Shown here piece after piece: positions 8,091 through 15,281 of a stretch of DNA of 27,588 nt. Origin of the DNA: Anaerolineales bacterium (GTDB lineage Bacteria; Chloroflexota; Anaerolineae; Anaerolineales; Villigracilaceae); assembly GCA_016928525.1 (NCBI GenBank), contig JAFGKO010000027.1:1-27588 (forward strand). The letters run 5' to 3'. Under the pieces are notes generated by a model. The model did not search any database. It was given only the letters and a program-made list of their open reading frames with translations, and had not been told where the DNA came from. Made by a program: the position numbers and the translations under genes. Each line of letters begins with the position of its first letter. The first letter of the stretch is position 1.

Positions 8091-9506
8091 ATGCCCTTTT
8101 CAAACCACCCACGCCCTGAAGTTCTGAAATCTCTCACAGACGCAAAACCTGCCCCTTTTTGGTTGGATAATAAAGCACGCCCCGAGCCAGCTTCTGCGCT
8201 GACCGAGTCTATTACTGCGGACCTGGCCGTCATCGGCGCGGGCTTTACAGGACTTTGGTCTGCCCTGCTCGCGAAAGAATCTGATCCATCCCTGGAGGTT
8301 GTCCTGCTGGAGGGCGGTGAAGTGGCAAGCGGCGCAAGCGGTCGCAATGGCGGGTTTACAGATCACTGCCTGACGCATACCTTCGAAAACGGACTGGATC
8401 GCTGGCCGGAAGAACTGTCCACGCTGGTGAAGATAGGATACGAAAACCTGGATGCCATCGAAGAGACGGTTGAGCGTTACAAGATCGACTGTGATTTCCA
8501 GCGCACAGGCGAGATGATAGTCGCCACCGAAGGCCATCAAGTAGAGGAATTACGCAATGCGCCGGAGGAAGCCGCGCCATTCGGTCTCAGGCTGCAATGG
8601 TTCGATCGAGAGCAGGCCAGGGCTTTGGTCGATTCCCCCACATACCTGGGCGGTTTATACGACCCTGTCCCGGTTATGCTTGACCCGGCACGTCTGGCCT
8701 GGGGATTGAGACGGGCCTGCCTGGAGAACGGAGTCCGCCTGTATGAACGGACGCAGGCTATCGGTCTGAGTGAAGAAGCGCCTGGGATCGTCATAGGTAC
8801 ACAGTATGGTCAGGTTAAAGCGAAGAAAATTGCACTAGCGACCAATGCTTTTCCTCCGTTGTTGAAACGTCTGAAGTACTACATCGTGCCCGTTTATGAT
8901 TACGCCTTGATGACCGAGCCACTGACAAAGGCGCAGCGCGACTCAATCGGGTGGAAGAAGCGCGTGGGCGTGGGTGACGCGAACAACCAGTTCCACTACT
9001 ACCGCACCAGCGCAGACGGGCGCATCCTGTTCGGCGGTTACGACGCGGTCTATCATTGGAACAACGGCTTCGGTCCGCAGCTTGAAACAGATTACGAGTC
9101 CTTCGGGCGGCTGGCGGACCATTTCTTCCAGACTTTTCCGCAACTGGAAGGATTGCGCTTCACACACGCCTGGGGCGGCGCGATCGACACTTGCTCGCGT
9201 TTCAGCGCCTTCTGGGGGCAGGCATTTGGCGGCAAACTGGCTTATGCGATTGGATATACTGGATTGGGCGTAGGCGCTTCGCGTTTCGGCGCGCTGATCA
9301 TGCTGGATTTGCTGAATGGGGCAGACAACAAACGCACGCGCTTGAAAATGGTGCGAGAGAAACCCATCCCCTTCCCGCCGGAGCCTGTCCGTTCGGCGGT
9401 GGTCAACCTGACGCGCTGGTCGATGGACCAGGCGGATAGAAATGAAGGGCGCCGCAACCTGTGGTTGAAATTGCTGGACATGACCGGGTTGGGGTTTAAC
9501 TCATGA
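8091..9506 (+). CDS. FAD-dependent oxidoreductase, DAO family
   Basis: A 471-residue flavoprotein of the glycine/D-amino-acid oxidase family, resembling gamma-glutamylputrescine oxidase-like members. The Rossmann motif VIGAGFTG (GAGFTG about 49-54) binds the ADP of FAD, followed by the VVLLEGGEVASGASGRNGG stretch typical of the family (about 69-87). The central domain (about 150-370) would bind an amine or amino acid, and the C-terminal GYTGLGVGASRFGA closes the FAD site. No signal peptide; cytoplasmic. A CCGGAG sequence six bases upstream supports the start. Only seven bases separate it from the SUMF1-domain gene, implying co-transcription. The true substrate (secondary amine, polyamine conjugate or D-amino acid) is not determined by the sequence. 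Confidence 0.87.
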   Translation: MPFSNHPRPEVLKSLTDAKPAPFWLDNKARPEPASALTESITADLAVIGAGFTGLWSALLAKESDPSLEVVLLEGGEVASGASGRNGGFTDHCLTHTFENGLDRWPEELSTLVKIGYENLDAIEETVERYKIDCDFQRTGEMIVATEGHQVEELRNAPEEAAPFGLRLQWFDREQARALVDSPTYLGGLYDPVPVMLDPARLAWGLRRACLENGVRLYERTQAIGLSEEAPGIVIGTQYGQVKAKKIALATNAFPPLLKRLKYYIVPVYDYALMTEPLTKAQRDSIGWKKRVGVGDANNQFHYYRTSADGRILFGGYDAVYHWNNGFGPQLETDYESFGRLADHFFQTFPQLEGLRFTHAWGGAIDTCSRFSAFWGQAFGGKLAYAIGYTGLGVGASRFGALIMLDLLNGADNKRTRLKMVREKPIPFPPEPVRSAVVNLTRWSMDQADRNEGRRNLWLKLLDMTGLGFNS

Positions 9507-9513
9507 GGTAGCG

Positions 9514-10460
9514 ATGAAATATCACAATGTATGCATCTTTATCTTGATATTTCTGGGCTTATACACTCACGGATGCACAGCCAGCACCAAGCATGAAATT
9601 GGGACGGCTACCCCAACTGCCAGTCCTTCCCTTGGGGATGTGTGGGTGCGAGCAAGCGATGGGATGCGGATGGTTTACGTCCCGGCAGGCAAATTCGAGA
9701 TGGGCAGCAATTATGAAGAAACTGCTTACGGCCGTAAATTGTGCAAGGAATATTTTGGGAAGGATGCGCACGCAGCCTGCACGGCTGCCAATTTTGGGGA
9801 CGAATCACCTGCCCACAATGTCACACTCAGCAGTTACTGGATCGACCAGACCGAAGTGACCAATAATCAATATCAAAAATGTCAGCAAGCAGGTGTATGT
9901 ACACCACCCACAGATACACGCTCCTATTATTACCATCCTGCCAATTATGGCGATCCTGATTACGCTGAATATCCTGTCACCTGGGTCACCAGGGATCAAG
10001 CCAGCGACTATTGTAATTGGGCTGGCATCCGCTTGCCAACCGAGGCAGAATGGGAGTACGCTGCCAGGAGCCCTGAAAGCTGGCTCTTTCCCTGGGGAAA
10101 CAGTTTTGACGGAACTCGCCTGAACTATTGCGATGCAAATTGTGACGACGGTCCTAACGACCCGACTGTTGACGATGGCTACGCCGACACAGCACGGTGG
10201 GTAGCTTTCCTTCCGGGGCAAGTTGGGTTGGGGCATTGGACATGGCAGGCAATGTCAGGGAATGGGTAGCGGACTGGTACGGACCATATACGGCTGATCC
10301 GCAAGTAAATCCAACTGGTCCGGCTAGTGGCGAAGCCACAATTCCACACGGCGGCTCTTGGTTGGATCTACCTTTTCTTATTCGCAGCGCCAATCGCGGC
10401 GGAGATCCACCTGATTATGCCCGCCACAATGTGGGATTCCGTTGCGTCAAGGATGAGTAA
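9514..10460 (+). pseudogene. SUMF1/FGE-sulfatase-modifying-domain lipoprotein, frameshifted
   Basis: A secreted SUMF1-domain protein broken by one apparent base deletion near 10195. The first part (9514-10269) has a hydrophobic signal ending in a possible lipobox Cys21, then a SUMF1 domain starting MVYVPAGKFEMGS. The frame reads DGYADTAR then nonsense to a stop at 10267-10269. The remainder continues in the neighbouring frame from 10197 (VGSFPSGASWVGALDMAGNV) to the stop at 10458-10460, ending GFRCVKDE. Adding one C in the GCACGGTG context restores GCACCGGTG and a continuous product of about 315 residues. The region GGSWLDLPFLIRSANR lacks the two cysteines of true formylglycine-generating enzymes, so it was probably never a sulfatase activator; SUMF1 domains also occur in binding proteins. 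Real mutation and sequencing error are both possible. Confidence 0.82.
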
Positions 10461-10531
10461 TGGCTCTCCCTAGAGCAGGGTTTCCCATAGAGAGTTGTAT
10501 ACCCATTTTTTCTTAAATTGGGAGTAGAAAT

Positions 10532-10560
10532 TTGTCCCACAAAGTTGTACAATATATATA
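10532..10560 (+). promoter_or_regulatory. Candidate sigma70 promoter of the LysM gene
   Basis: TTGTCC (10532-10537), a 17-base spacer and TATATA (10555-10560), placing transcription start about 30 bases before the LysM ATG and upstream of its Shine-Dalgarno. Confidence 0.45.
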
Positions 10561-10597
10561 GAATTCATCCGTTTTGCTCAATAAGGAGGTTTGGAAA

Positions 10598-11035
10598 ATG
10601 TCTGTTAAACGAACGATCCAATTGAGTCTGATCGTGGTATTACTGTTCGCATCCCTTGGATTCACCGGCAGCGCATCTGCCAGTGGATACTGCCCCAGCA
10701 GCTACGTGGTGCAGCCAGGTGACTGGCTGGCTAAAATCGCCAGGCGCTGCGGGGTCACTTTATCCCAAATGTATGCAGCTAACCCTGGGGTTGGTTCCTA
10801 TATCTACCCCGGTCAGGTGCTGTACATTCCAGGCGGATACGACTATGGATACGATTACGGCTATTATTGCGGCCCGTCCTACAGTGCATATTACGGGAAT
10901 TACTACGTGGTCTGCCGCGGTGATACTCTGAGTGGGATTGCGCGCTACTACGGGGTGAGCACGTATTACCTGCAAAGTCACAACGGCATCGCAAACGCAA
11001 ACAGGATCTATGCCGGTCAGTTCATTTATCCATAA
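10598..11035 (+). CDS. Secreted protein with two LysM domains
   Basis: A 145-residue exported protein. A signal peptide (about 1-29, cleavage after GSASAS) is followed by LysM 1 (about 36-78: YVVQPGDWLAKIARRCGV, ending YPGQVLYIP) and LysM 2 (about 103-145: YVVCRGDTLSGIARYYGV, ending YAGQFIYP), joined by a Tyr/Gly-rich linker (about 81-102). LysM domains bind N-acetylglucosamine polymers such as peptidoglycan. There is no catalytic domain, so it likely decorates or senses the cell wall or forms part of an outer layer. The start at 10598 has AAGGAGG eight bases upstream; an in-frame upstream TTG overlaps that site and is rejected. It is a monocistron between its own promoter and a strong hairpin. 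Confidence 0.88.
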   Translation: MSVKRTIQLSLIVVLLFASLGFTGSASASGYCPSSYVVQPGDWLAKIARRCGVTLSQMYAANPGVGSYIYPGQVLYIPGGYDYGYDYGYYCGPSYSAYYGNYYVVCRGDTLSGIARYYGVSTYYLQSHNGIANANRIYAGQFIYP

Positions 11036-11078
11036 GCATCACAAAGAACTCAAATGATATATTTCCAAAACCATCTGG

Positions 11079-11105
11079 ACCAGGCGCTAGAACATAGCGC
11101 CTGGT
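11079..11105 (+). terminator. Strong hairpin terminator after the LysM gene
   Basis: Perfect 11-base arms ACCAGGCGCTA (11079-11089) and TAGCGCCTGGT (11095-11105) with a five-base loop, followed by TCTAATTCTT. It isolates the LysM gene from the metal island promoter nine bases downstream. Confidence 0.8.
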
Positions 11106-11113
11106 TCTAATTC

Positions 11114-11142
11114 TTGACTCAATCTTCTTTTTTTGCTACAAT
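11114..11142 (+). promoter_or_regulatory. Near-consensus sigma70 promoter of the metal island
   Basis: TTGACT (11114-11119), exactly 17 bases, then TACAAT (11137-11142). Five of six matches in each box make this the best promoter in the window. Start of transcription is expected near 11149, inside the DtxR-like operator. Confidence 0.75.
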
Positions 11143-11180
11143 AATTTAGTCTAACCTAAATTTTAATTTAGACATAACTT
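11141..11180 (+). promoter_or_regulatory. Tandem DtxR/IdeR-box-like operators
   Basis: Against the known 19-base DtxR consensus TTAGGTTAGSCTAACCTAA, positions 11141-11159 match the right half 9/9 (CTAACCTAA) and the left half 6/9, overlapping the -10 box and the start point. A second weaker box begins at 11163 (TTAATTTAG, 7/9 of the left half), 22 bases further on. A 7-base perfect inverted repeat CTAAATT/AATTTAG (11156-11171) joins them. Two DtxR-family genes lie downstream, so metal-dependent repression of this promoter is the natural inference. Confidence 0.65.
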
Positions 11181-11199
11181 TTATCGGTATGGAGGCCAA

Positions 11200-12234
11200 A
11201 TGAAACCCATTTCCAGGCGAGACTTTCTCAAATACGGCGGGCTGACGCTGGCCGGCGCGGCGGGCGCTACCGCCCTCGCTCAAGGGGTTGGCGGAGTATC
11301 CAAAGTCGCCGCCAAGTCTTTCAAGCCGCAGATGCAGCACGGCGATGACCTGATACCCGGCATTGACGGAGAAGTCGACCACGAAAAGAACGGCTTCAAT
11401 CCCACCGACATTCTGACTGATTTCGATTACGGTGAAGTCTCCACTTTGCCGAACGGCCAGACCCTGCGCGAATACAGGATCGTGGCCGCCAACCGGGCTA
11501 TCGAGGTCCTGCCCGGTATCGAGTTCCCGGCCTGGACGTATAACGGGCGCATCCCCGGCCCAACCGTCCGCTGCACCGAAGGGGACCGCATCCGCATCAG
11601 TTTCATCAACGGCAGCGAGCATCCGCACTCGATGCACTTCCACGGCATCCACTCGGGGGCTATGGACGGCGTCCCGGGCACGGGGCCGGGCGGATCGGTG
11701 GCGCCGGGCGATTCGTTCGTCTATGAGTTCGACGCGGAGCCGTTCGGGTTGCACCTGTATCATTGTCACGTTTTCCCGCTGGCGCGCCATATCGCCAAAG
11801 GGCTGTATGGCGCATTTATCATCGACCCCAAAGATGGCCGTCCGCCCGTCGACCACGAGATGGTCATGGTCATGCACGGCCTGGATGTGGATTTCGACGA
11901 CACCAACGACTTCTACGCTGTCAACGGCATCCCCTTCCATTACCAGAACCACCCCATCCCGCTCAAAACTGGCGAGACGGTGCGCATCTACCTGGTCAAC
12001 ATCCTGGAGTTCGATCTGATCAACTCCTTCCACCTGCACGCCAATTTCTTCCACTACTACCCCACCGGCACCAGCCTGACGCCCCTCGAATACACCGACA
12101 CCATTATGCAGACCCAGGCGCAGCGGGGCATTCTAGAGTTCAGCTACAAGCATCCCGGCATGTACATGTTCCATGCTCACAACACCGAGTTTGCCGAATT
12201 GGGCTGGACCGGCATGTTCGATGTGACGGAATAG
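11200..12234 (+). CDS. Tat-exported two-domain multicopper oxidase
   Basis: A 344-residue cupredoxin-type oxidase. The N-terminus SRRDFLK plus a hydrophobic stretch is a twin-arginine signal. Domain 1 (about 95-210) has HPHSMHFHG (His143, His146, His148) and LYHCHVFPLARH (His188, Cys189, His190, His197), giving a type 1 copper site and half the trinuclear cluster. Domain 2 (about 225-344) has FHLH (His278, His280) and MFHAH (His325, His327) without a Cys, so it lacks type 1 copper. This matches a two-domain enzyme with the blue copper in domain 1 only. Such enzymes oxidise Fe(II), Mn(II), Cu(I) or phenols; a ferroxidase role fits the FeoB, ZIP and DtxR neighbours but is inferred. GGAGG four bases before ATG. 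The ZIP gene follows after nine bases. Confidence 0.87.
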   Translation: MKPISRRDFLKYGGLTLAGAAGATALAQGVGGVSKVAAKSFKPQMQHGDDLIPGIDGEVDHEKNGFNPTDILTDFDYGEVSTLPNGQTLREYRIVAANRAIEVLPGIEFPAWTYNGRIPGPTVRCTEGDRIRISFINGSEHPHSMHFHGIHSGAMDGVPGTGPGGSVAPGDSFVYEFDAEPFGLHLYHCHVFPLARHIAKGLYGAFIIDPKDGRPPVDHEMVMVMHGLDVDFDDTNDFYAVNGIPFHYQNHPIPLKTGETVRIYLVNILEFDLINSFHLHANFFHYYPTGTSLTPLEYTDTIMQTQAQRGILEFSYKHPGMYMFHAHNTEFAELGWTGMFDVTE

Positions 12235-12243
12235 AGGCGCGAC

Positions 12244-13428
12244 ATGACTCAACACACAACGAAAACCCGCTTCTCACTCCGAACTTTCGTCCTGCTCCTG
12301 ATTCCGATCCTTGCCCTGGTTGGAGTGATTTTCCTGTTCCTCAGCACTGGCGGTGGGCTGGACCTGCAATCCGCGGCCCCAGTCGAAGACCTGAGCATCG
12401 AGCGCTACGAACTCCAACCTGGCAGCATTGACCTCTACGTCCGCAATTCCGGCCCGGGTGAATTGACCCTCGCCCAGGCTATCATCAACGAAGCCGTCTG
12501 GCCTTTCGAAGTCACGCCGAACCCGACCATCCCCCGTCTCGGGCGGGCCGCCATTCACCTTGAATATCCCTGGTCCTACGCGGAAGCCTATGGTATTACA
12601 CTCTTCACCACCAACGCCATCGCTTTTGACGTGGAAATCCCGGTTGCCTTCAACACCCCCGAGCCAAACAGCAAGACCTTCTGGTCCTTTGCATTGATCG
12701 GCCTGTACGTGGGCATCATCCCAGTCTTCCTGGGCATCTTCTGGTTCCCGGCGCTGCGCCAGCTTGGCCGCCGCTGGATGGTCTTCCTGATGGCCGTCAC
12801 TGCCGGGCTATTGATCTTCCTCGGCCTGGACACGTTGGTCGAGGCGCTGGAAAACGCCGCCGAAGCGCCGAGTCCCTTTCAGGGCACCGGCCTGATCGGT
12901 ATCGGCGCGGTAGCAACCTTCCTGCTCCTGGATGCGCTCTCTCGTAAACAGGTCAATACCGGGAGCGACGAATCCGCACGACGCCTCTCCCTGGCCTATA
13001 TGATTGCCCTGGGGATCGGCATCCATAATCTTGGGGAAGGTCTCGCCATCGGCGCAGCATATAATGTAGGTGAGATCGCCCTGGGCGCCTTTTTAGTAGT
13101 GGGCTTCATCATCCAGAACATCACCGAAGGACTGGGCATCATCGCCCCCGTCCTGCGTGACAGGCCCGGAGTCCGCTCACTGATCTGGATGGGCCTGATC
13201 GGCGGCGCGCCTGCCATCCTGGGCGCCTGGATCGGTGGTTTCGCTCCCTCACCCACGCTGGCTGTCCTGTTCCTGGCAATAGGTACAGGCGCTATCTTCG
13301 AGGTCGTTTATGAGATCGCCAGGTTGATCCAAAAAGATGTTAGTAAGCAATCCATGCCCATGACCGTCTTTTCCGGCGTGCTGGCCGGCATGTTGCTACT
13401 GTGGGTCACCGGGTTGCTGATCAAATAA
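12244..13428 (+). CDS. ZIP family metal transporter with N-terminal extracytoplasmic domain
   Basis: A 394-residue divalent-metal permease. Residues about 14-34 form a membrane anchor; about 36-138 form a soluble, beta-rich-looking region outside the membrane (for example YELQPGSIDLYVRNSGPGEL), followed by about eight transmembrane segments. The two ZIP metal-binding helices are clear: HNLGEG near 260 and QNITEG near 290, each contributing His/Asn and Glu ligands. ZIP proteins import Zn, Fe, Mn or similar ions into the cytoplasm. The added outer domain is unusual for bacterial ZIPs and could bind metal or dock the multicopper oxidase encoded nine bases upstream; this is speculation from gene order. 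Regulation should follow the operator at 11141-11180. Confidence 0.87.
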   Translation: MTQHTTKTRFSLRTFVLLLIPILALVGVIFLFLSTGGGLDLQSAAPVEDLSIERYELQPGSIDLYVRNSGPGELTLAQAIINEAVWPFEVTPNPTIPRLGRAAIHLEYPWSYAEAYGITLFTTNAIAFDVEIPVAFNTPEPNSKTFWSFALIGLYVGIIPVFLGIFWFPALRQLGRRWMVFLMAVTAGLLIFLGLDTLVEALENAAEAPSPFQGTGLIGIGAVATFLLLDALSRKQVNTGSDESARRLSLAYMIALGIGIHNLGEGLAIGAAYNVGEIALGAFLVVGFIIQNITEGLGIIAPVLRDRPGVRSLIWMGLIGGAPAILGAWIGGFAPSPTLAVLFLAIGTGAIFEVVYEIARLIQKDVSKQSMPMTVFSGVLAGMLLLWVTGLLIK

Positions 13429-13441
13429 GATAAATTTAGAA

Positions 13442-13488
13442 GAGTGCAGCTTCAGTCTGCTTAGGCGGCGGACTAAAAGTCCGCACTC
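13442..13488. repeat. Palindromic double-hairpin repeat
   Basis: Outer arms GAGTGC (13442-13447) and GCACTC (13483-13488) enclose a perfect hairpin GCGGACT-AAA-AGTCCGC (13468-13484) and a weaker one using GCAG/CTGC (13446-13460). It occupies the 76-base gap before the DtxR gene, and could be a dispersed REP-like element or a processing or attenuation structure within the operon. Confidence 0.6.
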
Positions 13489-13504
13489 CGATGAAAGATA
13501 TAAC

Positions 13505-14176
13505 ATGGAGACCGTTCTCACCCAATCCACGCAAGACTACTTGAAACACATCTTCGAACTGACCGAAGATGGCAGCCCAGCCAGCACCAATGACTTGGCG
13601 TCACGGCTGGGTATAGCGCCGGCCTCGGTCACCGGCATGGTGCAAAAACTGGCAACAACAGAACCGCCCCTGGTGGACTATCGCAAACACCAGGGGGTCA
13701 AGCTCACTGCTGAAGGCGAGCGCGCCGCTTTAGAAATCATCCGCCACCACCGCCTGCTGGAGAGTTGGCTGGTGCAGTCGCTCGGTTACTCCTGGGACGA
13801 AGTCCACGACGAAGCCTGCCGCCTGGAACACGTCATCTCTGAAGATTTCGAAGCGCGCATGGCGGCTGCGCTTGGTAATCCCAGCCGCGACCCGCACGGT
13901 GATCCTATTCCCGACGCGGAATTGGTCATGCCCAGCGATGAAGCTTTGCCATTATCAAGTTTACGTCCCGCCCAGGCTGCTGTCATTTTGCGTGTTAATG
14001 ACGAAGATCCGGCTTTCTTGCGATACCTGGATGAACTGGGGTTAATTCCCGGTGCAGAACTCAAAATTTCATCCTACTCGCCATTCGATAACAACCTGAC
14101 CATATCTGTAAGTGGTCAAACGTCAATCGTTATCGGTCTAACCATCACATCCAAAATTCTTGTGGAGGTCTTATGA
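13505..14176 (+). CDS. DtxR/MntR-family metal-dependent transcriptional regulator
   Basis: A 223-residue soluble repressor. Residues about 8-72 form a winged helix (LASRLGIAPASVTGMVQKL is the recognition region); about 73-140 the metal-binding and dimer domain; about 150-223 an FeoA/SH3-like domain. Metal ligands equivalent to diphtheria DtxR are visible: HRLLE (His79/Glu83 pair) and VHDEACRLEH (His98, Cys102, Glu105, His106). The position of DtxR Met10 is Asp11 here, as in MntR, so its metal preference (Fe versus Mn) is ambiguous. The spacing to the previous gene is taken by a palindromic repeat and the ribosome site is weak. It overlaps the next regulator by four bases (ATGA). It is the likely reader of the boxes at 11141-11180. 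Confidence 0.9.
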   Translation: METVLTQSTQDYLKHIFELTEDGSPASTNDLASRLGIAPASVTGMVQKLATTEPPLVDYRKHQGVKLTAEGERAALEIIRHHRLLESWLVQSLGYSWDEVHDEACRLEHVISEDFEARMAAALGNPSRDPHGDPIPDAELVMPSDEALPLSSLRPAQAAVILRVNDEDPAFLRYLDELGLIPGAELKISSYSPFDNNLTISVSGQTSIVIGLTITSKILVEVL

Positions 14177-15174
14177 CTTTCTGGTACATAGCAGTTGCAC
14201 TCCTGCTCATCTACATTTTTATCCCTCGTTTTGGCCTGCTGGCTTTATATGCAAACTGGCGAAGCGCACGCCAACGCGAACAGGTAGAAGATGCTCTCAA
14301 GCATCTCCTCGACCGGGAGCAGAGTGGCCGCCATGCCTCGCCCGAGTCTCTAGCAGGGACCCTTGACTTGCGGCGCGTCAAGACAACTGTTCTCATTGCC
14401 TCGATGGAGTCCCAGGGACTGGTTGAATCGCGCGGCTCCGAACTCCATCTGACAGCAGCGGGCGAACGCTGGGCGTTGCACGTTGTCCGCGCCCACCGCC
14501 TGTGGGAACGTTATCTCGCCGACGAAGCGCGCATGCCGTTGGAAAAAGTCCACACGGAGGCGCATCGTCGCGAGCATCGCTTCACGGATGCCCAGCTTGA
14601 TGAACTGGATGCCGCGCTCGGGCACCCCTCCCGCGACCCGCACGGCGACCCAATCCCGACGCGCGAGGGGATATTGCCCAAGGCCGAGTCAAAGCCTGTT
14701 ACTAGTTGGCAGACCGATCGTCCCGCGCGAATCGTTCATCTCGAAGATGAGCCAGCTATTGCTTATCAGCAGATAACAGCCGCCGGCCTGCGACTCGGGC
14801 AAACCATCCGCATCCTGGAAAGCACTCCGCAGCGCTATGTGTTGAGCGATGGCGAGAATGAATATCGGCTGGCGCCAGCTGTGGCTGCGAACATTCACGT
14901 TGCGCCGTTACCTGAAGGCGAAGTATTGCCTGCCGGGACAATTTCACTGGACGAACTGAAGCATGACCAACGCGCCGAGATCGTCACCCTGGACGAGGCG
15001 GTGCAGGGTTTCACCCGCCGCCGTTTCCTTGACCTGGGTATGACGCCCGGAACCGAAATATATCCGGAACTGCAGAATTTCTTCGGAGACCCGCGTGGTT
15101 ATCGCGTACGCGGCACCCTGATAGCACTGCGCAAAGACCAGGCCGCGCAAATCTGGGTCAAACCTGTATCATAG
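14173..15174 (+). CDS. Membrane-anchored DtxR-like regulator with two FeoA-like domains
   Basis: A 333-residue paralogue of the preceding regulator with a different plan. Residues about 3-26 are a hydrophobic membrane segment (WYIAVALLLIYIFIP); about 38-100 a winged helix; about 101-160 a DtxR dimer/metal domain ending HPSRDPHGDPIP, very like the upstream protein; then two FeoA/SH3-like modules (about 178-247 and 258-331). Metal ligands persist (HRLWE; VHTEAHRREH), but the DtxR Cys102 equivalent is His. It is translated by ATGA coupling with the soluble regulator. Possible roles are a membrane-tethered repressor, an iron sensor that titrates the soluble protein, or an FeoA-like partner for the FeoB encoded downstream, since no separate feoA is present. 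Function is not established. Confidence 0.83.
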   Translation: MTFWYIAVALLLIYIFIPRFGLLALYANWRSARQREQVEDALKHLLDREQSGRHASPESLAGTLDLRRVKTTVLIASMESQGLVESRGSELHLTAAGERWALHVVRAHRLWERYLADEARMPLEKVHTEAHRREHRFTDAQLDELDAALGHPSRDPHGDPIPTREGILPKAESKPVTSWQTDRPARIVHLEDEPAIAYQQITAAGLRLGQTIRILESTPQRYVLSDGENEYRLAPAVAANIHVAPLPEGEVLPAGTISLDELKHDQRAEIVTLDEAVQGFTRRRFLDLGMTPGTEIYPELQNFFGDPRGYRVRGTLIALRKDQAAQIWVKPVS

Positions 15175-15175
15175 A

Positions 15176-15259
15176 TGTCGTTGCGAGCGCACGTTGCGAA
15201 GCAATCCCCTCGTCGAGCAGGAGATTGCTTCGACGGGAAACTACTGTCGCGCAATGACA
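15176..15259. repeat. 84-bp palindromic interspersed repeat, copy 2
   Basis: Outer arms TGTCGTTGCG (15176-15185) and CGCAATGACA (15250-15259, one mismatch) enclose CGAAGCAATC (15197-15206) and GATTGCTTCG (15223-15232). It has the same length, arm sequences and layout as 3984-4067, and starts one base after the stop codon of the membrane-bound regulator. Confidence 0.85.
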
Positions 15260-15281
15260 TAGAAGAAAATTAGAGGTAAAC

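Noticed and set aside
10462..10496. CTCTC/GAGAG complementarity after the SUMF1 gene as a terminator
   Set aside because: The pairing is short and interrupted and has no U-run immediately after it.
11146..12054. A 302-codon open frame on the minus strand opposite the multicopper oxidase
   Set aside because: Its product is low in recognisable motifs and rich in Val/Asp/Glu/His as expected for an antisense reading of a GC-rich gene; the plus strand encodes a complete copper enzyme with all ligands.
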